A stretch of DNA of 44,674 nucleotides from an uncultured Lachnospiraceae bacterium (lineage in GTDB: Bacteria; Bacillota; Clostridia; Lachnospirales; Lachnospiraceae). The notes under the pieces were generated by a model. It searched no databases. It was given only the letters and a program-made list of their open reading frames with translations, and was not told the origin of the DNA. Made by a program: the position numbers and the translations under genes. The stretch covers positions 1 to 44,674 of the forward strand of contig CAJUIM010000011.1 of assembly GCA_910586275.1 (NCBI GenBank). Reading direction: 5' to 3'. How positions within the stretch are numbered: the first letter of the stretch is position 1; each line of letters begins with the position of its first letter. This document shows positions 1 through 7,296 of the stretch, one piece after another.

Positions 1-351
1 TGGCTGCCGTTTCAGGCGGCGTTGTCTGACCGAAGGGAGTTTAGCCGCCGTGGCAGCCATTCTGCCGGAAAAACAGTTAGAAGTCCCCATTTTTGATGTT
101 GAACTTAAAACACAATATACCGCAGCGGCCGGGCAGACGGAAGGGAATGCCATGCCAGAAGACTGCCATACGGGGCGGACTGTCCCTGCCGGTTCTCTGC
201 ACTCGCCAAAGTTATCGTAAATCAATTCTAAATCTTTTGCGCCTGCCCCTTATCATTCCACCGCCCTCTGCCGATATATATAATAAACATGGGGATATTT
301 TCCTCTGAAGCAACTATAAACCAATTCACACATTCCAAGGAGGGTTAATCA
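1..351. other. Leader/intergenic region with a GC-rich hairpin
   Basis: No gene is supported here. Positions 1-8 (tggctgcc) pair with 52-59 (ggcagcca), and an inner ggcggc (15-20) can pair with gccgcc (44-49), giving a two-part hairpin. There is no T-tract after it, so it is not a clear terminator. A short open frame at 93-308 has no family features and its composition does not look coding. The right half contains the putative promoter of the next gene. Confidence 0.4.
256..284 (+). promoter_or_regulatory. Candidate promoter of the 210-residue protein gene
   Basis: TATAAT lies at 279-284 in an AT-rich stretch. The matching -35 position, 17 bases upstream, reads TTCCAC, a weak fit. The same place also holds GCCGATAT (270-277), which matches the -10 of sigma-28/SigD promoters, but the expected upstream TAAA is not present (TATC at 251-254). 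Which sigma factor is used cannot be decided from the sequence. Confidence 0.3.
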
Positions 352-984
352 ATGAGCGTAAACGGAGTTACAAGTACAAACAGTGCTGCTGATTTATACG
401 GCACATATAAAACTACATCTCCAAAGCCGGCAGAAAAAACCGAAGCTGCCAATACTAATGACAAAAATACTACAGGCGTAGTCTATGAGCCTTCTAAAAA
501 CACCAATTCTGCTTCCGGAAAATCCGAGAAAGTATACAGGCAGAACACTGCTCTCGTAAATAAATTAAAAGCAGATTCCGATGCACGCATTTCTCAGATG
601 AAGAGTCTGGTAGAACAGATGATCTCCAAGCAGGGAAAGACATTGGGACAGGCAGACAGCATCTGGAGTTTCCTTGCAAGCGGTGATTTCACCGTGGATC
701 CTGCTACCAAGGCACAGGCACAGAAAGACATTGCGGAAGACGGATACTGGGGCGTAGAGCAGACATCCAGCCGTATCGTTGACTTTGCAACCGCATTGAC
801 AGGCGGAGATCCGGATCAGATCGAAAAGATGCGCGCGGCTTTTGAAAAAGGCTTCAAGAAAGCTACCGGTACATGGGGAAAGACTTTGCCGGATATCAGC
901 CAGCAGACCTATAAAGCTGTTATGGAAAAATTCGACAAACTGGCAGAGCAGGCAAACAAAACCGTAGATTCTGACTTTCAATAA
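352..984 (+). CDS. Unrecognised 210-residue protein, Ser/Thr/Asn/Lys-rich N-terminus
   Basis: I do not recognise this family. The gene is real by its strong ribosome binding site (aaggagg, 8 bases before ATG) and a clean terminator right behind it. The first ~60 residues are low complexity and rich in Thr, Ser, Asn, Lys and Ala, probably disordered. Residues ~65-95 and ~150-205 are charged and predicted helical (KSLVEQMISKQGK; MRAAFEKGFKKATG). There is no signal peptide, no transmembrane segment and no cysteine. The middle part (IWSFLASGDFTVDPATKAQA) has the look of a soluble helical domain. It is monocistronic and convergent with the Hsp70 gene. A cell-surface or flagellum-associated role is possible because of the sigma-D-like -10 box upstream, but this is a guess. 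Confidence 0.75.
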   Translation: MSVNGVTSTNSAADLYGTYKTTSPKPAEKTEAANTNDKNTTGVVYEPSKNTNSASGKSEKVYRQNTALVNKLKADSDARISQMKSLVEQMISKQGKTLGQADSIWSFLASGDFTVDPATKAQAQKDIAEDGYWGVEQTSSRIVDFATALTGGDPDQIEKMRAAFEKGFKKATGTWGKTLPDISQQTYKAVMEKFDKLAEQANKTVDSDFQ

Positions 985-989
985 GGATA

Positions 990-1052
990 TATGCCCTTAG
1001 TGGCATACTTTCTAAAGAAAGGGTGTCCGTTTCATTACGGACACCCTCTTTG
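990..1052. terminator. Bidirectional intrinsic terminator
   Basis: The stem aaagggtgtccgt (1018-1030) pairs across the loop ttcatt with acggacaccct (1037-1047), followed by ctcttt on the plus strand and tttcttt on the minus strand. It can end both the plus gene at 352-984 and the minus-strand Hsp70 gene. A smaller hairpin, atgcc/ggcat, lies at 991-1006. Confidence 0.8.
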
Positions 1053-1076
1053 CGTCTCGGCATATCAAATGCACTC

Positions 1077-2768
1077 TTAAAATTCATCCAGTTCCTCCAG
1101 AATTTTCTTAAACTCTTCTTTTGCCCGTTCTATCTCCCCGGAGTCATAAGTATTCAGTGCCTGCTCATACTTATGCAATGCGGCTTCCACCTGCATACGC
1201 CTTTCTCCCAAGCTTTCCTCGTAAATCCGCTCACCGCGCAGAAGCAAGTATTTATTCTCTTCCCTGTCCCTGGGGTGTATTTTGAGATAGGACAATGTCT
1301 CCAGACGTTCCTGTATTTCCTTCTCCGACATATCCAGATCCCTTCCGACAAATACTTCTTTCACAAGCTTCTGGGTGGATACCACTTTTACCTCCACCTC
1401 CAAAATGGAATTGATGTCATAGGTATAGGTCACATCCACCGACTCTTCCCCGGCTTTCCCTGCCGGAATGTCAATGAGCAATTCACCCAGCAGCAGATTA
1501 TTGGCGGCAAAGCGGCTTTCCCCCTGCAATACTTTCACCCTGATTTTATCCTGATTATCCCTTACGGTATACAGCCGTTCCGTCCTGCTGGCAGGAATCA
1601 CTGTGTTTCTGTCAATAATCGGGCAGAAGACTCCGTTTTCATAGTATCCCCTTTCCCATTCCCGAACTACCTCCGTCCCCAATGTAAAAGGACATACATC
1701 GGTAAGGATCACTTCCCTTATCGCTTCCCGGCGTTCCTTCATGGCTCCCTGAATCGCCGTCCCCAGAGCCACCGCCTCGTCCGGGTTGATATTCGTATCC
1801 GGCAGCATACGGAACAGCCTGCTTACAAATCTGCGTACTACCGGGCTCTTTGTCGCACCGCCCACCAATACTACTTTATCTATGTCCGAAAGACGGATAT
1901 GGGCATCCGAGAGACTGCGTTTCACCGGCTGGCGGATTTTATCAAACAGTTCTTCGCATGCTTTTTCATACTCGGACAGTTCCGCCTTGAAGCGGAATTC
2001 CTCCTCCCCTATTTTGCAATGCATCTCAGACACTTTGTCCAGCGAAAAACCAAGCTTACATATCTCTGCCTGCTTATGAATATGCCTTCTGGTTTTTTCC
2101 GGCAACGACAGACGGTCGAACTGAGGAAACTTCTCATAGAACATATCCTCCAACACAGCCGTAAAATCCTCACCGCCCAGGAAATTATCGCCCGCCACTG
2201 CCCTTACTTCCAATATCGTATCATATAATTCCAAAATGGACACATCGAATGTGCCTCCGCCCAAATCAAAAACAAGAAAACGGGCATGCTCTTTATTCTG
2301 GTACAGTCCGTAGGCTATGGCCGCCGCCGTCGGCTCACTGATAATCCTTTCCACTTTCAGCCCTGCCAGTTCACCGGCACGCTTCGTGGCACGACGTCTG
2401 GCATCGTTGAAATATGCCGGCACACTGATAACGGCCTCCGTCACTTCCTCTCCAAGAAAGTGTTCCGCGTCCTCCTTCAGCGCACGCAGCACAAAGGAGG
2501 ACAGTTCCTCTGCCGTAAATGTCTTATGCAGCAAAGTATACTTCTTTTGGCTCCCCATATCCCGTTTAAATACACTTGCCGCACTCTCCGGACAGAGAAG
2601 CCCTCTTTCGATGGCCGAATCCCCTACATATATCTGCCCTTCCTCATCCACGCTTACCACAGAAGGCGTCAGCCTTTTCCCTAACCGGTTCGGAATAATT
2701 TCCGGTCCCTTTTCCGTAAAGTATGCCATAAGGCTATTCGTTGTCCCTAAGTCAATCCCTATAATCAT
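1077..2768 (-). CDS. Hsp70-family chaperone, HscC/DnaK-like
   Basis: ATP-dependent chaperone of the Hsp70 superfamily, cytosolic. The ATPase domain starts with the phosphate-1 loop GIDLGTTNS (residues ~4-12). It also has the phosphate-2 motif FDLGGGTFDVS (~167-177), EPTAAAIAYG (~146-155) and the adenosine motif VVLVGGATKSP (~305). The substrate-binding half keeps TLGTEVV, but the helical lid is short and the C-terminus is acidic without the DnaK EEVD-like end. At 563 residues it is shorter than DnaK (~610-640) and close to E. coli HscC (~556). I prefer the ATG at 2768, six bases after a GGAGG, over the TTG two codons upstream. The gene lies 57 bases downstream of a TPR gene with a J-like domain, and the pair recalls the E. 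coli HscC/Djl arrangement. It is not the main DnaK, which normally sits with grpE and dnaJ. Confidence 0.9.
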   Translation of the reverse strand: MIIGIDLGTTNSLMAYFTEKGPEIIPNRLGKRLTPSVVSVDEEGQIYVGDSAIERGLLCPESAASVFKRDMGSQKKYTLLHKTFTAEELSSFVLRALKEDAEHFLGEEVTEAVISVPAYFNDARRRATKRAGELAGLKVERIISEPTAAAIAYGLYQNKEHARFLVFDLGGGTFDVSILELYDTILEVRAVAGDNFLGGEDFTAVLEDMFYEKFPQFDRLSLPEKTRRHIHKQAEICKLGFSLDKVSEMHCKIGEEEFRFKAELSEYEKACEELFDKIRQPVKRSLSDAHIRLSDIDKVVLVGGATKSPVVRRFVSRLFRMLPDTNINPDEAVALGTAIQGAMKERREAIREVILTDVCPFTLGTEVVREWERGYYENGVFCPIIDRNTVIPASRTERLYTVRDNQDKIRVKVLQGESRFAANNLLLGELLIDIPAGKAGEESVDVTYTYDINSILEVEVKVVSTQKLVKEVFVGRDLDMSEKEIQERLETLSYLKIHPRDREENKYLLLRGERIYEESLGERRMQVEAALHKYEQALNTYDSGEIERAKEEFKKILEELDEF

Positions 2769-2825
2769 ATACAACCTCCATGCCTCAGTGTACTGACACT
2801 ATTGTTTGTGAACCTCCGCCGCTTC

Positions 2826-4886
2826 CTATTGCCGCAGAGATTTCTCATACTTCCTCATTTCCCAGCAGATTTCACCGCAGGCCATCCGATACTGAAGCCG
2901 CTGTGGATTTTGCTCCATAGCCTGTTCCATGCATGACAGAGCTTCCCTCAGTTTCCCATCGTCCCACCAGAGCAGCGCCTGCTCGTATGCCAATTCCGAC
3001 AGATCCTCCAAATCGCAGTTTTCCCCGCCCAATTCTTCTTGCAGTCCGTCCAGCCGTTTCCTTATTTCCTGCCTATCTTTCTGGTTTTTCGCCTTTCCGC
3101 GCAGAAGCCTTATTTCGCAGAGTTTCATTTTCACCGTAAATTCCACCTGATTCGCCTTGGCGGCTTCCAAAATATGCATCACGTCGTCATATTGCCCATA
3201 GTCCAGAAAAACTTCCGCCGCATACAAATACGGTCGGTAGTATCCGGCATAAATCGCTACTGCCTGACGGTAATCCTCCACTACTGCCTGTGCCCTTCCC
3301 AGTTTGTATTCTGCCTCCTGCCGGATCAGATAGGCCGGATAAACCCCCTCGTTTTCCCCAAGAATCTCGTCACAGATTTCCGCCGCCTTCCCGTACTCTT
3401 CCTTCTTCAGGAAGATACCGGCAAAAAACAGAAGGTACTCCCTTTTTTTCGCTGCATCCCCTGCCAGCAAAATTGCCCTCCTGAGATACCCTTCCGCTTC
3501 CTTTATCTGACCCAGCTGGGCATAGCACTCCCCTAAGCATATATCGGCCTTTCCCCTTCCTGCCATACGCTTCCTGCACTCCTCTGTGCTGCCCTGTGCA
3601 ATCCCACCTGCCTGCTCCTGCCATTTCTTCAGATACGGCAGTGCCTCCCGATACCGGCCTGCGGACTGCAGAAATCTGCCGTAAAGACCGCAGCCGCCAA
3701 AGCTGCCCGTCCATTCCGCCGGAAGTTCCCCGAAGAACTCTTCCAATTCCTTCAGACGGTCATTTTGCAGCAGACACCACCCCAACTTAAGGCTCTGTTC
3801 CTTCATCTCTGCCTGATCCGCACCCTGTCCCCCGCCTGCAGCCAATTCCCTCAGCCTTGTCCGAATTTCCAAAATCAGGGCATTATTTACCGCCTTCAGC
3901 CACATACGCAGTTCCTGATGATACGGATCCCTGTCCAGCAAATCCAAGATCATATCCCGGGCCGCATTATACTCCCCCACTTCCCATAAATATCCTGCCG
4001 CTCCGTATTTAGCCCCATAGCATTCCGGATTTTCTGCCAATACGGACTTCCACCGTACATATGCCTGCTCCTTTTCCCCTATATCCCACTGCAGATTCCC
4101 TGCACATGTGCCGATATAAGCGTCTCCCTCATATTCCCGCCAAAGCCGCTCAGTCAGTCTTCTTCCCGCTTCCGCCTGCCCCCGGATGATCCAGGCTCTT
4201 GCCCGCTCCGCATCTTCATAAGGATGATACACATTATAAACCTTCAGTTCCTCCAGCCTATGCAGTGCCTCTTCCGCCCTGCCGGCATCTGTCTGCTGCC
4301 TGATTTCCAGATAAGCATTAATGTAACCGTCCTTATCCGCCGCTTTCCTGCCTTCTTCCCGATACCGGAACAAATCATACGGCAGGAGATCCTCATTCTC
4401 CACATAATATTTGACAGCATGCAGAAACTTCGCCGGATACTTCTCCGTCAGATTTTCAAAGTCCTCTGCAATCCGAAAAACATCATCAATCAGAACCCAT
4501 ACCTTATGCGGCAAATACATATTTACCATAAGGAAATCCAACAGCTGCTCCCTCGCCTCCAGAGAAGTGTCCAGCCCCTCACATACCGGATCTGCCAGCA
4601 GTTTTTCCCACAGTTCGGGCTTTCGGCAATCCGTTAAGTCATGGTATAGCCTGTCCGCTCTTTTCATCCACAGGCCAATCTCCCCTTCCGTCCCTTCCCC
4701 CGGACTCTTCTCATCCTCTCCCGCAAAGCCCAATGCACCTTCATATGCCTGACGCAGCCTTTTAAATCCCTCCGGATTATCTTCCGGATTCGCTCCCTTC
4801 AGCTTCTTCCTGTAAGCTTCCCGAATTTCCCCCTCTTGCTTCGTTTCCTCTATTCCGAGTATATGAAAGAATAATTCCCTTTTCAT
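2826..4886 (-). CDS. J-like domain plus TPR protein, likely partner of the adjacent Hsp70
   Basis: A 686-residue cytosolic protein. Residues ~1-50 fit the J-domain fold: a helix-I-like start (LFFHILGIEE), helix II (EIREAYRKKLK) and helix III (GFKRLRQAYEGAL). The HPD tripeptide that stimulates Hsp70 ATPase is replaced by ANPEDNP (32-38). The rest is mostly helical repeats of TPR type, for example pairs around GECYAQLGQIKEAEGYLRRA and AGIFLKKEEYGKAAEICDEI. The start is set at the ATG at 4886, because GGAGG lies just before it and the J-like domain begins there; the open frame runs 29 codons further upstream. The Hsp70 gene follows after 57 bases, so the two are probably co-transcribed. A dedicated, possibly HPD-independent cochaperone is the best reading, from context and from the known HscC/Djl pairs. 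Confidence 0.8.
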   Translation of the reverse strand: MKRELFFHILGIEETKQEGEIREAYRKKLKGANPEDNPEGFKRLRQAYEGALGFAGEDEKSPGEGTEGEIGLWMKRADRLYHDLTDCRKPELWEKLLADPVCEGLDTSLEAREQLLDFLMVNMYLPHKVWVLIDDVFRIAEDFENLTEKYPAKFLHAVKYYVENEDLLPYDLFRYREEGRKAADKDGYINAYLEIRQQTDAGRAEEALHRLEELKVYNVYHPYEDAERARAWIIRGQAEAGRRLTERLWREYEGDAYIGTCAGNLQWDIGEKEQAYVRWKSVLAENPECYGAKYGAAGYLWEVGEYNAARDMILDLLDRDPYHQELRMWLKAVNNALILEIRTRLRELAAGGGQGADQAEMKEQSLKLGWCLLQNDRLKELEEFFGELPAEWTGSFGGCGLYGRFLQSAGRYREALPYLKKWQEQAGGIAQGSTEECRKRMAGRGKADICLGECYAQLGQIKEAEGYLRRAILLAGDAAKKREYLLFFAGIFLKKEEYGKAAEICDEILGENEGVYPAYLIRQEAEYKLGRAQAVVEDYRQAVAIYAGYYRPYLYAAEVFLDYGQYDDVMHILEAAKANQVEFTVKMKLCEIRLLRGKAKNQKDRQEIRKRLDGLQEELGGENCDLEDLSELAYEQALLWWDDGKLREALSCMEQAMEQNPQRLQYRMACGEICWEMRKYEKSLRQ

Positions 4887-4996
4887 ATTCCCGCCTCCAT
4901 CTTTCCGGCCGTCGCCGCATAAAAGAAAACCTGTCTGAACTTCCGCCCTAACAGCAACTTTCCGGTCCCTCATGAATCCGTTATCTATACCCTCAC

Positions 4997-5030
4997 CATT
5001 CCATTATAATACCATTTGCACAAAAAAGGA
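4997..5030 (-). promoter_or_regulatory. Candidate promoter of the J-like/TPR-Hsp70 pair
   Basis: On the minus strand a perfect TATAAT (plus positions 5003-5008) lies about 110 bases before the J-like gene. The -35 position is T-rich and poor (about TTCCTT). Only the -10 is convincing. Confidence 0.35.
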
Positions 5031-5076
5031 AAGCAGAACATGCAAAACCAGTGCCATCCGGCAAAGCCCCCAAATT

Positions 5077-6603
5077 CTAATCCGCGGCCAAATTCTCATA
5101 AACCACATATCCCTCCTGACGCCATATGAGGGGATATTTTCCCGCACACAGTTTATCCAGTTCACTGTCTTCTTCCAAATAGATATATCCGCATTTCAAT
5201 GTATCCGTCATAATTGCATTCTTCAGATAATTCTCCGTGCACATGCCAAACGCCGTATGAACCGGAAAGCAATACAACAAATGCAAGTCATAATTCGGCG
5301 GGACTAACGCCACGGTATTTTCCCAACGCTCATTTTCCGAATACTCCATCACTTCCGCCAAAGAATCCTGCAGAAATCCGTAATCTACCACTTTTTCTGT
5401 TTTTACCGGCAATAATAAGCTGGATTCGTTGGATATGGGAAGCAGCAGGAAAGCGAAAAGCTGCAGGCCGAGATAGACAACATTCCATTTTTTTCCCAAC
5501 ATCATGCAAATCAGATAACCAAACCCAACAACACATCCCAATAACATACGGTCCAGTTTCCCCGGCAAATATAAAATAATCACCGATTCATATATTGCAA
5601 GTCCTATTACAATAGAAGCAGCCAAAAACACCTTTTTTGCTCTGTCTTTCTCCTTAATGCACATAATTATCAATAGAATCCATTCCGTCAGGAAACTCAA
5701 TACCACAAAAATGATTCCTTCTTTTACGGCATAGCTTTCCTGCATCAGCTTTACCGCATCGACATTGCACTGATAAATCCATTCCATAATCTGTTTTATT
5801 TCCCTATTTCTGAGAAGTTCCCCAAAATATGTCATGCCATTATCATGAAAAAACTTTGCAGAGCATGTACTGGACAGATAAAAATATAAAAACAGGGCAA
5901 ATAATGCCAGAATAAGCAATAGGAAAGAATACATCCATTTCCTGGCCCTATTTTTCCTGCCAACCCATATCCCTCCCCACATATACAATAAATAAACTAG
6001 CAGAAAAGGCCTGCTGATACCGAAAAACAGAATCAGAAATGAAGCTGCCCCTAATAAAAAAAAACGTTTTTCCACATTTCGCATACTCCACAGCACTATT
6101 CCGGTAACTATAATAATCATGGCACATATGCTCCCCTCATTCATGCCCGACCAAACATACCGCTGATAGGTTAACGATAATATGGAAAACATAGACAAAA
6201 AGAAAACCTGCCCGCCCTTGGGCCTGACCAAAAAACAAAAAATTCCGTTTGCAATGACGACCATCATCACATTTGCCATAATCATGAAACCGTGGGAATC
6301 TATGCCGGTAAGAAAAGAAAACAGCCAGTAAGGGATAAACGCAGTGATAATCCAAGTTCCATAGGACGGATATTGCGATTCTACTTCATTATAGCTGCAG
6401 ATTCCCGTAGGATGTCCAAACTCCCGCATTACTTTTATAGTCTTATGGTAAATCACCTCATCATTCCATGTAGAATTCCACCAATCAATATCGAACAAAC
6501 TTACTTTTTGGATAAAACATAATAAGAAAAGCGCAAATACCGGCATCATTAAAAAAAGGAAATATTGCATATATTTTTTATAATTTTTTATCTTTACCAA
6601 CAT
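5077..6603 (-). CDS. Polytopic membrane protein, possible GT-C-type glycosyltransferase
   Basis: A 508-residue integral membrane protein with roughly 10-12 hydrophobic segments. After the first membrane segment comes an extracytoplasmic loop with WWNSTWNDEVIYHK. An acidic pair at this place (here Asp-Glu) is typical of lipid-phosphosugar-dependent GT-C enzymes, so transfer of a sugar outside the membrane is plausible but unproven. The last ~120 residues form a soluble tail (ENTVALVPPNYDLHLLYCF...). I use the ATG at 6603; a TTG eight codons upstream keeps the frame open, and a GTG at 6606 is also possible. The gene is visibly more AT-rich than the housekeeping genes to its right. It is divergent from the membrane protein at 7297, with a nested palindrome between them. 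Confidence 0.7.
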   Translation of the reverse strand: MLVKIKNYKKYMQYFLFLMMPVFALFLLCFIQKVSLFDIDWWNSTWNDEVIYHKTIKVMREFGHPTGICSYNEVESQYPSYGTWIITAFIPYWLFSFLTGIDSHGFMIMANVMMVVIANGIFCFLVRPKGGQVFFLSMFSILSLTYQRYVWSGMNEGSICAMIIIVTGIVLWSMRNVEKRFFLLGAASFLILFFGISRPFLLVYLLYMWGGIWVGRKNRARKWMYSFLLLILALFALFLYFYLSSTCSAKFFHDNGMTYFGELLRNREIKQIMEWIYQCNVDAVKLMQESYAVKEGIIFVVLSFLTEWILLIIMCIKEKDRAKKVFLAASIVIGLAIYESVIILYLPGKLDRMLLGCVVGFGYLICMMLGKKWNVVYLGLQLFAFLLLPISNESSLLLPVKTEKVVDYGFLQDSLAEVMEYSENERWENTVALVPPNYDLHLLYCFPVHTAFGMCTENYLKNAIMTDTLKCGYIYLEEDSELDKLCAGKYPLIWRQEGYVVYENLAAD

Positions 6604-6656
6604 CACTGTTTCCGTTTCCTTCCGCAAACTTATCCGCTGAAACTATTTCTTAGCAC

Positions 6657-6686
6657 AGAATATCATAGCCCATTCATTTGTGTCAA
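6657..6686 (-). promoter_or_regulatory. Sigma-A-like promoter for the membrane protein at 5077-6603
   Basis: The minus strand reads TTGACA (plus 6681-6686), 18 bases, then TATTCT (plus 6657-6662) with a TGn extension before the -10. It starts 20 bases outside the left arm of the large inverted repeat and points away from it. Confidence 0.65.
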
Positions 6687-6862
6687 GGTTGCACCGCCTA
6701 AAAGCACGGAAATCCATGTCCGGTATTGTGTCTGCGCCATTGCTTGCGCCGAGAGGACAGGGACAGACAACACAGTCCGGCAGGGGACGAACCGGCGTAC
6801 ATGCGGAAACGGAGGTGTACGCAGAAACAGAAATTTTTCAGACCATCGAAAAACGCCGGTAC

Positions 6863-6887
6863 TTAGGCACTGTACTTTAGTGCCTTA
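6863..6887. repeat. Small hairpin between outer and inner palindromes
   Basis: The sequence ttaggcact-gtacttt-agtgcctta forms a short perfect stem directly left of the inner element. It has no counterpart on the right side and explains why the two palindromes are not exactly concentric. Confidence 0.5.
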
Positions 6888-7049
6888 GAGCATGTTTGAA
6901 AATTGCTTTCTGGCAGATGTGCGTCACAATTTGTGGGAGATTTGTGCCAAATGAAGGGCGCATAGTGGGCTATGTAACCTGAATTTGGCGCAAATATCAC
7001 GCAAACTGGGCCGTGCAGATGCCGGGAATGAATTTTCAAACACGCTCTA
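6886..7049. repeat. 164-base imperfect palindromic element with 19-base terminal inverted repeats
   Basis: The ends are TAGAGC[A/G]TGTTTGAAAATT (6886-6904 and, inverted, 7031-7049), with one mismatch. The interior continues as an imperfect palindrome down to a catag-tggg-ctatg tip near the centre. Many mismatches are of the kind tolerated by G-U pairs in RNA (gatttgtgccaaat against gatatttgcgccaaat). This looks like a small non-autonomous mobile or repetitive extragenic element. End fragments of similar sequence occur at 14766-14795, 15879-15899 and 23978-24000. Confidence 0.75.
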
Positions 7050-7238
7050 GTACCGCTGCGTTTGCCGCTGAGCGAAAGCGCGTCTGAAAAATTTCCGTTT
7101 CTGCGGGCACCTCCGTTTCCGCATGTACGCCGGTTTGTCCCCTGCCAGACTGTGTTGCCTGTCCCTGTCCTCTCGGCGCAAGCAATGGCGCAGACACAAT
7201 ACCGGACATGGATTTCCGTAACCGGCAGCGGATATAAA

Positions 7239-7267
7239 TTGCAAGTGCTTATTTTTTATGCTATACT
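7239..7267 (+). promoter_or_regulatory. Sigma-A-like promoter for the membrane protein at 7297-8499
   Basis: TTGCAA (7239-7244), 17 bases, TATACT (7262-7267). It begins 20 bases outside the right arm of the inverted repeat and points away from it, mirroring the minus-strand promoter on the other side. Confidence 0.7.
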
Positions 7268-7296
7268 GAAACAAGCAAATCCAATGGAGGACTAAG

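Larger units (their letters stand above)
6706..7219. repeat. Large inverted repeat, two 138-base arms, about 96% identical
   Basis: The left arm (6706-6843) is the reverse complement of the right arm (7082-7219) with no gaps and only six mismatches by eye. The arms are GC-rich and contain ttgtgtctgcgcc and cggaaacggaggtg. They enclose 238 bases that are themselves mostly palindromic (see 6886-7049). Short open frames run through both arms but mirror each other and have no ribosome binding site, so I do not call genes. The whole block lies exactly between two divergent promoters. It could form a cruciform, or a long RNA hairpin if read through. Confidence 0.9.

Noticed and set aside
93..308. 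71-codon open frame near the left edge
   Set aside because: No ribosome binding site or family features, basic/proline-rich content typical of a chance frame, and it overlaps the promoter region of the next gene.
1023..2228. Long 401-codon plus-strand frame
   Set aside because: It lies fully antisense to the Hsp70 gene, whose motifs are unmistakable; such long antisense frames are common in this codon usage.
6680..6880. Small frames in the arms of the inverted repeat that read like each other on opposite strands
   Set aside because: They exist only because the arms are inverted copies; no ribosome binding site and no conserved start.
6706..7219. CRISPR array or insertion sequence
   Set aside because: No regularly spaced direct repeats with spacers, and no transposase; the structure is a nested inverted repeat.
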